Assembly: GCA_027459665.1 (NCBI GenBank) | Contig: DAIDHN010000021.1 | Location: 1 to 60,143, forward strand | DNA: 60,143 nucleotides | Origin: Chthonomonadaceae bacterium | GTDB taxonomy: Bacteria; Armatimonadota; Chthonomonadetes; Chthonomonadales; Chthonomonadaceae | Direction: 5' to 3' | Part shown: positions 16,332-25,201 of the stretch, piece after piece | Layout of the letters: every line of letters begins with the position of its first letter | How positions within the stretch are numbered: the stretch's first letter is position 1 | Position numbers and translations under genes: made by a program | The notes under the pieces: model-generated | What the model was told of the DNA's origin: nothing | Seen by the model: only the letters and a program-made list of their open reading frames with translations | Database searches by the model: none

Positions 16332-17476
16332 TGGAACTCACAGTACAATCGGGAAAATGGAACCTGCTCTGGCAGCAGGGGGTGCAAAAAGCGTATCTCT
16401 TTTTCGGAACAGACGACAGGCTGAAACAGCTGGCGGTGCAGCAGCTTCTGCAGCAGGCTGCGCCCGAAGAGTGGCGCGATTTTGATATGGAAGCCATGCA
16501 TCTCTTTGATACGGATGCAGGCAGAATTTTTGCCGCTGCCGTTCAGGCCCCGTTTGGAGCAGAGAAAAGAGTGGTGCTGGTGCGCGGTGCAGAACTATGG
16601 CGCGAGAAGGCGCGCCAGCAGGATGCCGACAAGTTTGCTGAACTTTTGGGCGCTCTCCCCGCATCTGCCTGCGTAATTCTGGTCGCAGCAGCGGGTGATG
16701 AAGAGGCAAAGCGAAAAACAGCCGTTTCTGCCAAACTTGATGCCGCTTTGCGGCAGCATGGCATGCTGGCAGCGTGTAAAATGCCAGAACGCGCAGAGCT
16801 GGTGCAGTGGATTACGGCATGGGTGAAACAGGAAAACAAGCAGATCGAACCGGAAGCGGCGCGCAAGCTGATGGAAAATGTGGGCGCCGATATGCAAAGA
16901 CTGGAAACCGAACTGCAAAAGCTGTGCGCCTATGCAGCAGAACGCCAGCACATTGGCCTGCAGGATGTGCTGCTGCTTGCGCCGGAAACCCCCGAAGACT
17001 CTATTTTCGCTGCCGTAGATGCAGTGATGAACCGCAGCACAGACAATGCGCTTTTGCTGCTGGCAGAGTTGCACCGCTACGATCCGCATCCGCATGCTGT
17101 TGCCGGCAAATACCTGGCAATGCTTGCCAGGCAAATACGACTGGTATGGCAGGCACGCTTTTTGATAGAAAAAGGGCTTACTCCAAACGATGTGCGAAGC
17201 CTGCCCGCTGAAATACTAGAAGAACTGCCTTCAGATGCACGCATTGTTTCGATGGCCTTTCGCGCAAGAGAGCTGTTTGCCATGGCCCGCCTGTGGGAAT
17301 ACGCTGACCTGGAATGGGCACTGGAACAGCTCATGCTGTGCGACCTGGCAAACAAGGGAGGGGCCACCCGCGAAGAAACCATCTTTGGCGCAGCCCCGGC
17401 ACGCAACCTGCAGATGCTGGTTGCGAGCATTGCAGTTCACCCATCTTCTGCACCGCACCGCGCCAGGTACCGTTAA
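16331..17476 (+). CDS. holA: DNA polymerase III subunit delta
   Basis: 381 residues. Delta opens the beta clamp and is part of the clamp loader of the replicative polymerase. The N-terminal AAA+-like module begins with the K-A-Y-L-F-F-G-T-D-D strand-loop near residue 20, where delta lacks a functional Walker A. F-D-M-E-A, the P-F-G-A-E-K-R-V-V-L-V segment near residue 75 and the helical C-terminal collar (R-S-T-D-N-A-L-L-L-L-A-E-L then L-A-R-Q-I-R) agree with the family in order and spacing. The start codon overlaps the transglutaminase stop (TAATG). holA is usually near rpsT or comEC; here it ends an envelope operon. Confidence 0.85.
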   Translation: MELTVQSGKWNLLWQQGVQKAYLFFGTDDRLKQLAVQQLLQQAAPEEWRDFDMEAMHLFDTDAGRIFAAAVQAPFGAEKRVVLVRGAELWREKARQQDADKFAELLGALPASACVILVAAAGDEEAKRKTAVSAKLDAALRQHGMLAACKMPERAELVQWITAWVKQENKQIEPEAARKLMENVGADMQRLETELQKLCAYAAERQHIGLQDVLLLAPETPEDSIFAAVDAVMNRSTDNALLLLAELHRYDPHPHAVAGKYLAMLARQIRLVWQARFLIEKGLTPNDVRSLPAEILEELPSDARIVSMAFRARELFAMARLWEYADLEWALEQLMLCDLANKGGATREETIFGAAPARNLQMLVASIAVHPSSAPHRARYR

Positions 17477-17577
17477 TGCAACTTTTGCCTCTTCAAGCTT
17501 GTCTTGTTCGTAACGCGCTGCACTCTCCTCGGCCAACAGGCGCGTAGTACTCTGCACCACAACAGGAGGCTTATGCA

Positions 17578-18135
17578 ATGGAACTGGAAACCGACAGGCT
17601 GTTGCTGCGTATTCTCAGGCAAACCGACGCACCGCGCATTCAACTGCTGGCTGGCCATGCACTGGTGGCTGCCACCACATCCAACATTCCCCACCCCTAT
17701 CCCGATGGCGCGGCAGAAGAGTTTATACAGCATGTACAACAGCAGTACAAACAGAAAACCGGATACACTTTTGCCATTACACACAAAGATACCGGCCTGC
17801 TGATGGGCGTGATTGGGCTGGGCTTTGATGCAGCAAATCTGCATGGAGAAATGGGGTACTGGATTGGCGTGGATTACTGGGGAAATGGAATTGCCACAGA
17901 AGCCGCAAAAAGAGTGATTGAATTTGCGTTTGAAGCGCTGGCAATGCACAGGGTGTATGCAGGCTGCTTTATGAACAACCCGGCATCGGGAAGAGTACAG
18001 GAAAAAGCAGGCATGCAGCTGGAAGGCATTTGGCGCGAGCATTATAAAAAAAACGGGATATACATAGATGTTGCCTACAGGTCTATTTTGCAGCAGGAGT
18101 ATGCACAGCTCACAACAAAACATTCTCCAGAATAA
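17578..18135 (+). CDS. GNAT N-acetyltransferase (RimJ/RimL type)
   Basis: 185 residues from ATG 17578, with AGGAGG at 17564-17569; an out-of-frame ATG at 17573 is ignored. It begins with E-T-D-R-L-L-L-R, the opening strand of ribosomal-protein-alanine-acetyltransferase relatives. G-E-M-G-Y-W-I-G near residue 94 and W-G-N-G-I-A-T-E-A-A near 105 form the acetyl-CoA-binding strand and P-loop-like turn. N-P-A-S-G-R-V-Q-E-K-A-G-M near 140 and the final E-G-I-W-R-E strand complete the fold. It transfers acetyl to an amine; the acceptor, protein or small molecule, cannot be told. Confidence 0.88.
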   Translation: MELETDRLLLRILRQTDAPRIQLLAGHALVAATTSNIPHPYPDGAAEEFIQHVQQQYKQKTGYTFAITHKDTGLLMGVIGLGFDAANLHGEMGYWIGVDYWGNGIATEAAKRVIEFAFEALAMHRVYAGCFMNNPASGRVQEKAGMQLEGIWREHYKKNGIYIDVAYRSILQQEYAQLTTKHSPE

Positions 18136-18175
18136 CAGCAGGCGGCTGCTATTCCAAATTCATCCTATTCGCCGA

Positions 18176-18205
18176 TTGCCTAAAATTGCAAAAATGCCTT
18201 ATAAT
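18176..18205 (+). promoter_or_regulatory. Promoter before the FG-GAP/UnbV genes
   Basis: TTGCCT at 18176-18181 and a perfect TATAAT at 18200-18205, with an 18-base spacer. Transcription would start near 18212, giving a leader of about 38 bases. AAGGA at 18226-18230 in that leader is 19 bases before ATG 18250. It is optimally placed for no in-frame start, so translation initiation here is unusual. Confidence 0.6.
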
Positions 18206-18249
18206 ATTGCAGGAATTCTATTTAGAAGGAATGGCAGCTGCTAAACTAC

Positions 18250-21200
18250 ATGACTGTATATCGCAAATTGGGCGCGCTCTGCGCCCTTGCCCTGCTTGCA
18301 GGCACGTCCGGTTGCCACAGAAGTATTCGCTACACAACAATGCAGAAGGTTTCTGCATTTACTATTGGTACCATTGCTCTGCAGGTAGGAAGCGATCAGG
18401 CTGCAGGAAAAACCGGTTATGACCAGAAGTACCTTACCCTCGCCTGCAAAATGATGCCCAAAGAGGCGGCGGCATGGGCGAACCTGGGGCTGCTGTATCT
18501 GCGCCGGGGAGAATTTGACAAAGCAGCGGCAGATTTGAAAAAAGCAGAACAGCTGGCTCAGGCAAATGCGCAGATACAAACGCTGATGGGTTTGCTAAAT
18601 GATCAGCGCGGCAATGTACAGCACTCTATTGAACATTATGAAAAAGCAGTGCAGCTCAACCCTGCTGATATGCAGGCCCGTTATGCACTGGCGCAGCAGG
18701 AAGGCCGCCTCAATACCCCCGATGGGCTGCAGCAGGAACAAACCCAGCTGCTCAGTATTTTGCAGGCTCTGCCCGACAACCTTTTTGTGCTTACACACCT
18801 TGCCCACGTTGCAGCAGTGCGCAGCGATTCCGCTACCCTGCAAACAGTAGTAGACCAGCTGGCGGCACACAGCAGCGCTTATACCCCCGATGCACAGGCG
18901 CAGCTGAAACAACTGCAAAACGATATAGCAAATAAAGACCTGCGCACAGCAGCGATCGACTCGATTTACCTGCAAAACCTGCTCAAACGCAGCAGCGACT
19001 ATGGAAACGGAAGCCTGCTGCTGCAGGGCGATGTGGTGCATGGACTGATTGGCGACCCATTGGAAAAGTTTGTCAATCACCCCAACCCACCCTCCAACCC
19101 AGCCGCACCAGACATGGGCCTTGCCTACACTGCGCAGCCGCTGCCTGGAGGCACTGGCGCTGCACAGTGGGCAGGGCAATTCTTGCTCAACGGAGACGGA
19201 TCCGTGCAGCCAATGGTCTGCAGCGGCGCCACTCTGTCGGTTGGGACAGCCGTTTCACTGCCTTATCCGGGCGGTACAGCGCACAAGGTTAGCTCACCCC
19301 ACGACATTCTGGCTGTAGACCTCAACTATGACCTGAAAAACGACCTGGTTCTGGCTGGCCCTGGGGGAATTCAGTTTTATCTGCAAAATGCGCAGGGAGG
19401 TACATTCACCAATGTCACCGCAAAAACCGGGCTGCCTGCCTCGCTGCTGAAAGGCAGCTACACCGGGGTATGGCAGGCTGATTTGAATGCAGATGGAGAA
19501 ATAGACCTGGTTCTTGCCCCTCTGCACGGCGCACCGATAGAGCTGCAAAACGATGGCGATGGCACGTTCAGGGTGCTGCACCCTTTTGCCGGCATCACCG
19601 ATGCACGCGATTTTACATGGGTAGACCTCGACAACAGCGGCAACCCAGACGCATGTTTTGTAGATGCCGCAGGTAAGCTGCACGTTTTTCAAAACATGCG
19701 GTCGGGCTTTTTCACCCCCGCAACCCTGCCTCAGCTTCCGCACATCCTTGCGCTTGCAAATGGAGACTTCAACGGCAGCGGCATACTTTCACTGCAGCTG
19801 CTTACCAGCAGCGGGCAGATACTCGGCCTGCAGCAGGGTGCAGAAGGGGGCTGGCAGGTCACCCAGGAGGCACAAAGCCAGGCACCCGCAGCACCCGTGC
19901 AGCCAGGCCAGGCACAGCTGCTTACAGGTGACCTCGATAACAATGGCGGGATGGACATTGCTGCCTGCTGGCCGGGCCAGTGGCAGGTGTTTCTCTGCAG
20001 CGCGCAGTATGAGCTGCAGCCGCTGGCCGTGCAGACAGGCACGCCGGCCACCCTGCTGGATGCCACAGCCAGCGGCCTGCTCGATTTTGCAGGAGTAAAC
20101 TCCTCTGGCCAGCCTGTACTCTGGACGGCGCATTCGACCAGGCATTACCACTGGCAGGAACTGCGCCCGCAGCCTGCAAAAGAAGAATTCAAACGGTCAG
20201 ACTACTTCAACAGCCAGAATCAGCCGCTCAGCGGCAACCGGCGCATCAACTCGTTTGGCATTGGCGGAGAAATGGAAGCGCGCGCCGGCCTGCTATATGA
20301 AAAACAGATGATGCAGGGCGCAGTAGTCCATTTCGGGCTGGGAACTTATCCTCACCTTGATGCAGTGCGCATTGTTTGGCCCAACGGAGACACCCGTGCA
20401 CTTTTTGCCGATCAGCTCAAGCCAGATATGTCGGTGGTTTCACTTCACTTTCTCAAAGGCTCATGCCCCTTTCTGTTTGTATGGAACGGCAAAAAATTTG
20501 TATTCGTCACCGACTGCATATGGCGTTCGCCGCTTGGTTTAAAAATAGATGCACAAGATACGGCAGGCATTGGGCAAACCACCGACTGGGTAAAAATACC
20601 CGGCAGCATCATGCAGCCGCGCAATGGGCAGTATCAGCTGCGCATCACCGCAGAGCTGTGGGAAACACATTTCTTTGATAAACTGGGCCTGTTTGCAGTA
20701 GATCATCCCAAAAACACAGGCGCATGGGTAGATGAGCGCTTCGCTATTCCGCCGCCGCCCAAAAAAGTGTATGCCACCGGCCCGCTCATGCCCGTGGCCT
20801 CTGCCGTCGACAACTACGGCAACAACGTAACGGCACTGCTGCGCCATGTAGACGGCCGGTACCTGGGCACATTCCCGCTGGGCCGCTACCAGGGTGTTAC
20901 CAGCGAACACTGGGTAACCCTCAACCTGAGCAATGCACCCGCAAACAAATCGATCTGGCTGGTGTGCCAGGGCTGGATTCACCCAACCGACAGCAGCATC
21001 AATGTAGCGCTGGGGCTGAGCCATTACCCCAAACCGCAAAGCCTTTCACTCTGGACGCCCGACAGAAAGGGCAAATGGGTGGAGCGCAAAAAAGACCTGG
21101 GTTTTCCCGAAGGGAAAGTAAAAACCGTTCTTATCAGTCTCAAAGGGGTATTTGCTCCAGGTGCGCCGCATCTGGTGCAGCTGCGCACCAACCTGGAAAT

Positions 21201-21750
21201 CTACTGGGACGCCATACGCTGGGCGCAGGATGAACCACACACCCCGCTCATCATTCATAAACTGCCGCTGCAAACCTCCACGCTCGATTACAGGGGCTTT
21301 TCGGTGCTGCGTTCGGCAGACCCCTATTCGCCAGAACTGCCTGTAAACTACCGCAGCATTCTTACACGCTCACCCAGATGGCGCGATCTCATTGGGTACT
21401 ACACCCGGTATGGCAATGTGCGCCCGCTGCTGATGCATACAGACGACAGGTACGTAATAATGAATGCAGGGGATGAACTGCGCCTGGCTTTTCCGGCGCT
21501 GCCTCCTCCGCCTCCCGGATATATTCGTGATTTTGTGCTGATAGGAGATGGCTGGGTAAAAGATGGCGACTACAACACCTCTTTTTCACGTACAGTGCTG
21601 CCTTTGCCTGCTCATTACATACATAGCTACAATAAACCACCCACTCACCTGTACGACGACCCGGTATGGAAAAAACACCGCAAAGACTGGTTAACCTATC
21701 AGACACGCTGGGTGGAACCCACTCAATTTATGCGCGGCCTGCGCCCATGA
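18250..21750 (+). CDS. Large lipoprotein: TPR, FG-GAP repeats and UnbV-like domain
   Basis: 1,166 residues from ATG 18250. A lipoprotein signal ends in A-G-T-S-G-C at Cys 23. Residues of about 60-150 contain TPR helix pairs (A-W-A-N-L-G-L-L-Y-L and the next repeat ending in L-N-P-A). From about 350 to 620, several FG-GAP/VCBS loops recur, each with a calcium-type signature: D-L-N-Y-D-L-K-N-D, D-L-N-A-D-G-E-I-D, D-L-D-N-S-G-N-P-D and D-L-D-N-N-G-G-M-D. An ASPIC/UnbV-like segment follows near 670-725 (H-F-G-L-G then R-I-V-W-P-N-G-D), then 440 residues of beta-rich sequence I do not recognise. It should fold as a beta-propeller on the outer surface. Binding partner unknown. The next two genes are co-directional at 22 and 2 bases. 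Confidence 0.85.
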   Translation: MTVYRKLGALCALALLAGTSGCHRSIRYTTMQKVSAFTIGTIALQVGSDQAAGKTGYDQKYLTLACKMMPKEAAAWANLGLLYLRRGEFDKAAADLKKAEQLAQANAQIQTLMGLLNDQRGNVQHSIEHYEKAVQLNPADMQARYALAQQEGRLNTPDGLQQEQTQLLSILQALPDNLFVLTHLAHVAAVRSDSATLQTVVDQLAAHSSAYTPDAQAQLKQLQNDIANKDLRTAAIDSIYLQNLLKRSSDYGNGSLLLQGDVVHGLIGDPLEKFVNHPNPPSNPAAPDMGLAYTAQPLPGGTGAAQWAGQFLLNGDGSVQPMVCSGATLSVGTAVSLPYPGGTAHKVSSPHDILAVDLNYDLKNDLVLAGPGGIQFYLQNAQGGTFTNVTAKTGLPASLLKGSYTGVWQADLNADGEIDLVLAPLHGAPIELQNDGDGTFRVLHPFAGITDARDFTWVDLDNSGNPDACFVDAAGKLHVFQNMRSGFFTPATLPQLPHILALANGDFNGSGILSLQLLTSSGQILGLQQGAEGGWQVTQEAQSQAPAAPVQPGQAQLLTGDLDNNGGMDIAACWPGQWQVFLCSAQYELQPLAVQTGTPATLLDATASGLLDFAGVNSSGQPVLWTAHSTRHYHWQELRPQPAKEEFKRSDYFNSQNQPLSGNRRINSFGIGGEMEARAGLLYEKQMMQGAVVHFGLGTYPHLDAVRIVWPNGDTRALFADQLKPDMSVVSLHFLKGSCPFLFVWNGKKFVFVTDCIWRSPLGLKIDAQDTAGIGQTTDWVKIPGSIMQPRNGQYQLRITAELWETHFFDKLGLFAVDHPKNTGAWVDERFAIPPPPKKVYATGPLMPVASAVDNYGNNVTALLRHVDGRYLGTFPLGRYQGVTSEHWVTLNLSNAPANKSIWLVCQGWIHPTDSSINVALGLSHYPKPQSLSLWTPDRKGKWVERKKDLGFPEGKVKTVLISLKGVFAPGAPHLVQLRTNLEIYWDAIRWAQDEPHTPLIIHKLPLQTSTLDYRGFSVLRSADPYSPELPVNYRSILTRSPRWRDLIGYYTRYGNVRPLLMHTDDRYVIMNAGDELRLAFPALPPPPPGYIRDFVLIGDGWVKDGDYNTSFSRTVLPLPAHYIHSYNKPPTHLYDDPVWKKHRKDWLTYQTRWVEPTQFMRGLRP

Positions 21751-21772
21751 CAGGCTGCCTGGAATTCTGATC

Positions 21773-23641
21773 ATGACAGTTCTTGAGAAAAAAAACGAAA
21801 CATCGTCAGCCCGTTCTGCCCTTATGCAGCGCATTGGGGCAGCGCTTCTTATACTGCTTATCCTTGGCGCTGCAGTGTACAGGGCCATAAAACCTGCACA
21901 ACACCAAAACATTAACAAGTCTGCCCTGCAGGGCACCCCCTCCCTTCCTCCGCAAACCGCCCTGCAGCGCTACGGTTTCTACCTTACCCAGTGCGCCGCC
22001 CAGTGCGGCATTCACTTTGTGCATCAGGCGCCGAAACTAGACCCCAGGCTCAACAACGTAATGCCCGATGTAGCCTCTATGGGAGCCTCGGTTACAGCCG
22101 TCGATTACAACCATTCAGGCTGGCCAAGCATTTTTGTAACCAACAGCGCAGAAGGTTCGCAGTGCGCCCTCTACCGCAACAACGGCAACGGCACCTTTAC
22201 CAACGTTACCAGCCAGGTAGGTCTGCAAAACCTGAATGCACCTGGCACAGGGGTATGCATGGGCGCAGTGTGGGGAGATTACGACAACAGCGGCTACCCC
22301 AGTCTGCTGGTATACAAATGGGGCCAGTGCATGCTGTTTCACAATGACGGAGGCAGCCATTTTACCAATGTAACTGCCTCGGCAGGGCTGCCCCAGCATG
22401 CCAACATCAACAGCGCCATGTGGTTTGACTTCAATGGAGACGGCAAACTCGACTTGCTGCTCAACGGCTATTACCCTTCGCATGTAAACCTCATGCACCT
22501 CGCAAACACGCGCATGATGCCTGCCAGTTTTGAGTTTGCAAACAACGGAGGGCGCAAATACCTGCTGGAAAACATGGGCGGAGGGCGCTTTCAAGATGTA
22601 ACCCGGCAGATGGGCATCAACAGCCATGCCTGGACGCTTGCCTGCCTTGCTGTGCCCGGCGCAGACCCCCGCTACCCCGACATCTTTCTTTGCAACGACT
22701 ATGGCGAAAGCCAGTACTACAAAAATGAACAGGGCAAAAAGTTTGTGGAAACAGCCCAGCATACCCTCTACTGGGACCCAACCGGCCCAGGCTCTTTGAG
22801 CGGGATGAATGCAAGCTTTGGAGACCCGTTCAACCAGGGAAAGCTGAGCATTTATGTCTCCAACATCAGCGTGGGCGGCGAACTGATGCAGGGCAACATA
22901 CTCTGGACGCCTAAAAGGGGCGCTTCTGAAAGCAACATGCAGTACCAGGCTTCGGGAGACCAGATAAAGCAGGGCGGCTGGAGCTTTGGCGCTCAGTTTG
23001 CAGATTTTGCCAACACGGGCAATCAAGACCTGGCGCTTACCAACGGCTTCTATTCGGGAGACCCTAACCGAAGTTACTGGTATGACTTTGGCAAAATAGA
23101 CGGCGCAAATTACAACATTATTTCAGATGCTTCTACCTGGCCTGCTTTCAGAAACCGCAGCCTGGCAGGCTACGAACGCAAACGCCTCTGGCTGGGAGAC
23201 GGCGAAGGCGATTTTACCAACGTAGCGCAGATGGTTGGTTTTACCGACCGCTACGATGGGCGCTCTGTTGCCGTTGCAGACCTCTTCAACAACGGGTGCA
23301 TGGATATTCTGGAAGCCGCTCAGCGAGGGCCGCTGCTGCTTTACCGCACCACTGCAGCCCCAAACAACAAATGGGTGGAATTCAACCTGCAAGGCGTTCG
23401 CAGCAATAGAGATGCAATAGGCGCCACGCTCACCCTCTATTTCAGCGGCAAGGTGCAGCAGCAGGTTGTCGCCAGCGCCTGCGGGTTCTGTGCGCAAAAC
23501 GATCACCGCCTGCACTTTGGTCTGGGAGAAGCGCCCAGTATCACACGCGCCGTTATACGATGGCCCTCTGGAATCACTCAAACCCTGCTTCCTTCTCAAA
23601 TTCATATCAATGCAGTAAATAACATTAAGGAGCCTCAATAA
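21773..23641 (+). CDS. FG-GAP/ASPIC-UnbV (CRTAC1-type) protein
   Basis: 622 residues. A single hydrophobic helix near residues 22-44 acts as signal anchor or signal peptide. FG-GAP loops appear as D-Y-N-H-S-G-W-P-S, D-Y-D-N-S-G-Y-P-S and D-F-N-G-D-G-K-L-D between residues 100 and 230, and D-L-F-N-N-G-C-M-D near 505, so the propeller spans most of the protein. The ASPIC/UnbV domain closes it (F-N-L-Q-G-V-R-S-N-R-D-A-I-G-A near 540, H-F-G-L-G-E and I-R-W-P-S-G near 580-600). Family members are secreted or surface proteins of undefined role, some linked to cartilage acidic protein 1. Two bases separate it from the RnfD-like gene, so the pair is one operon. Confidence 0.88.
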   Translation: MTVLEKKNETSSARSALMQRIGAALLILLILGAAVYRAIKPAQHQNINKSALQGTPSLPPQTALQRYGFYLTQCAAQCGIHFVHQAPKLDPRLNNVMPDVASMGASVTAVDYNHSGWPSIFVTNSAEGSQCALYRNNGNGTFTNVTSQVGLQNLNAPGTGVCMGAVWGDYDNSGYPSLLVYKWGQCMLFHNDGGSHFTNVTASAGLPQHANINSAMWFDFNGDGKLDLLLNGYYPSHVNLMHLANTRMMPASFEFANNGGRKYLLENMGGGRFQDVTRQMGINSHAWTLACLAVPGADPRYPDIFLCNDYGESQYYKNEQGKKFVETAQHTLYWDPTGPGSLSGMNASFGDPFNQGKLSIYVSNISVGGELMQGNILWTPKRGASESNMQYQASGDQIKQGGWSFGAQFADFANTGNQDLALTNGFYSGDPNRSYWYDFGKIDGANYNIISDASTWPAFRNRSLAGYERKRLWLGDGEGDFTNVAQMVGFTDRYDGRSVAVADLFNNGCMDILEAAQRGPLLLYRTTAAPNNKWVEFNLQGVRSNRDAIGATLTLYFSGKVQQQVVASACGFCAQNDHRLHFGLGEAPSITRAVIRWPSGITQTLLPSQIHINAVNNIKEPQ

Positions 23642-23643
23642 AC

Positions 23644-24540
23644 ATGGCACAATCGCTTACTGCTCCTGCAGGCGATCCTCCTGCCCGGCGCCTGCATATC
23701 GATCAGCGCTACTATGCACCAATACTGGTCAGCCTTATTCTGCTGGTTGGCCAGATTAGTTTCCGCTTTCTCACCAGCCCCATGGGCACTGTGCTGGGCA
23801 TTTTGGCATCTATCGGCATGGAAATACTGCTCAGCCTGCTTTTCACACGCAAAATGCCTAATGTGGCCAGTGCATATGTTTCGGGCATCAGCGTGGGCAT
23901 TCTGGTGCAGTCTACTGCGGTGTGGCCCTACATGCTCTGCAGCGCTATCGCTATTCTCTCCAAGTATCTTATCCGCGTAGAAAACCGCCATATCTGGAAC
24001 CCTTCCAACCTGGGCATAGTCACCCTGCTGCTGCTTGCACCGCGCTATGTTTCTACCTTGGGGGCGCAGGCTGGAAACAGCTTTTTTGCCATGATTGTTA
24101 TCTGGACGGTGGGAAGCATTATCATCTACCGTCTAAAGCGGTTTCATATCTGCTTTACCTATGTAATTTTCTTTCTCATGTATGCAGCCATGCGCGCCGC
24201 AATTCTGGGGCACTACGTTTCTCACGAATCTTTTGCACAAGAAGCAGCGCCGCTTTCGGGGCCAATGTACCAGCTGTTTGTATTTTTTATGATTACCGAC
24301 CCAAAAACCACGGTAAATTCATGGCGCGGCCAGGTGCTGGTGGCGTTTCTTGTGGCTACTGCCGAAAACCTTATGCGAATATACGGCACACTCGCTTCCC
24401 CGCCCGATGGCACGCTGGGCAATATCGTGGCAACCCATGCTCCCTACTTTGCACTCACACTCATGGGGCCGGCTGCTAACCTGATTGAAATTGCCCAAAA
24501 ACGAAAAGCACGCAAAACCCAGGCCGCTGCAGCAGCATAG
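23644..24540 (+). CDS. Lone NqrB/RnfD-like membrane protein
   Basis: 298 residues with about nine hydrophobic helices. N-P-S-N-L-G near residue 119 and F-M-I-T-D-P-K-T-T near residue 217 match conserved loops of NqrB and RnfD, the membrane subunits of sodium- or proton-pumping electron-transfer complexes that carry a covalent FMN on a Thr of an S-G-A-T motif. I see no S-G-A-T motif here, and no other nqr or rnf gene is in the window, so this is probably not an Rnf pump subunit. Its tight linkage (two bases) to a FG-GAP/UnbV gene suggests a membrane anchor or electron carrier for that surface protein; this is inference. Confidence 0.75.
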   Translation: MAQSLTAPAGDPPARRLHIDQRYYAPILVSLILLVGQISFRFLTSPMGTVLGILASIGMEILLSLLFTRKMPNVASAYVSGISVGILVQSTAVWPYMLCSAIAILSKYLIRVENRHIWNPSNLGIVTLLLLAPRYVSTLGAQAGNSFFAMIVIWTVGSIIIYRLKRFHICFTYVIFFLMYAAMRAAILGHYVSHESFAQEAAPLSGPMYQLFVFFMITDPKTTVNSWRGQVLVAFLVATAENLMRIYGTLASPPDGTLGNIVATHAPYFALTLMGPAANLIEIAQKRKARKTQAAAAA

Positions 24541-24592
24541 TCGAACGAATTGCGCACTCTTCTCGTCCATCTAGATACAGGAGAACACGAAC

Positions 24593-25201
24593 ATGACAGG
24601 ACATACCTGGAAAGTAGAAGATGCGCTGGGTGCGCAGGACGCTGCTGCAGTTGAAGAGCGCAAAAGAGAACGGGAATGGCTGGACCGCTGCGTGGAGGGC
24701 GATGAACGCGCCATCCGCTGGATTTTGGACCACTACCGTGAACGAGTAGTGCGCCTGGCCTCACGCGTGTTGCACAATTCGCGAGAGGCAGAAGACGTAG
24801 CACAGGAGGCATTTGTAAAAGCGTTTCGGCAAATAGACCAGTTTCGGGGAGAATCAGGTTTTTACGCCTGGCTTTACCGTATTGTTATCAACCTCTGCCT
24901 GGATAAAATGCGCCGCAAAAGCGCTTCCTGTGAGATTCTTCTGGAAGAATACCCTCTGGCCCAGCAAACTGCTGCTGCACCGGATATGGACAATCGGCTC
25001 TGGATGGAGCAGATTCTCAATACCCTTACACCTGCCATGCGCGCAGCACTGGTGCTGCGCGAAGTAGAAGGGCTGGAGTATGCTGAAATCGCCAGCGTTC
25101 TCAATATCCCGGTAGGCACCGTTCGCTCTCGCCTCAATGCAGCACGAGAACAATTTCGCAAACAGTATGCCGCCATGATGCAGGAGGTTGATCATGTTTG
25201 A
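24593..25201 (+). CDS. ECF-type RNA polymerase sigma factor
   Basis: 202 residues from ATG 24593, with AGGAGAA upstream. Region 2 is clear: R-E-A-E-D-V-A-Q-E-A-F near residues 63-73 and the -10-reading segment F-Y-A-W-L-Y-R-I-V-I-N near 87-97. Region 4 ends with Y-A-E-I-A-S-V-L-N-I-P-V-G-T-V-R-S-R-L near 162-180, the helix-turn-helix that reads the -35 box. The overlapping downstream gene encodes a zinc-binding anti-sigma factor (eight-base overlap), the standard pairing. It probably controls an envelope-stress or extracytoplasmic regulon, perhaps including the adjoining FG-GAP genes; no promoter copy was matched. Confidence 0.93.
   Translation: MTGHTWKVEDALGAQDAAAVEERKREREWLDRCVEGDERAIRWILDHYRERVVRLASRVLHNSREAEDVAQEAFVKAFRQIDQFRGESGFYAWLYRIVINLCLDKMRRKSASCEILLEEYPLAQQTAAAPDMDNRLWMEQILNTLTPAMRAALVLREVEGLEYAEIASVLNIPVGTVRSRLNAAREQFRKQYAAMMQEVDHV

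Noticed and set aside
18186-18422. 78-codon frame overlapping the start of the 1,166-residue lipoprotein
   Set aside because: Cys/His-rich shadow composition; only the internal ATG 18231 has a ribosome site, in contact distance too short for use.
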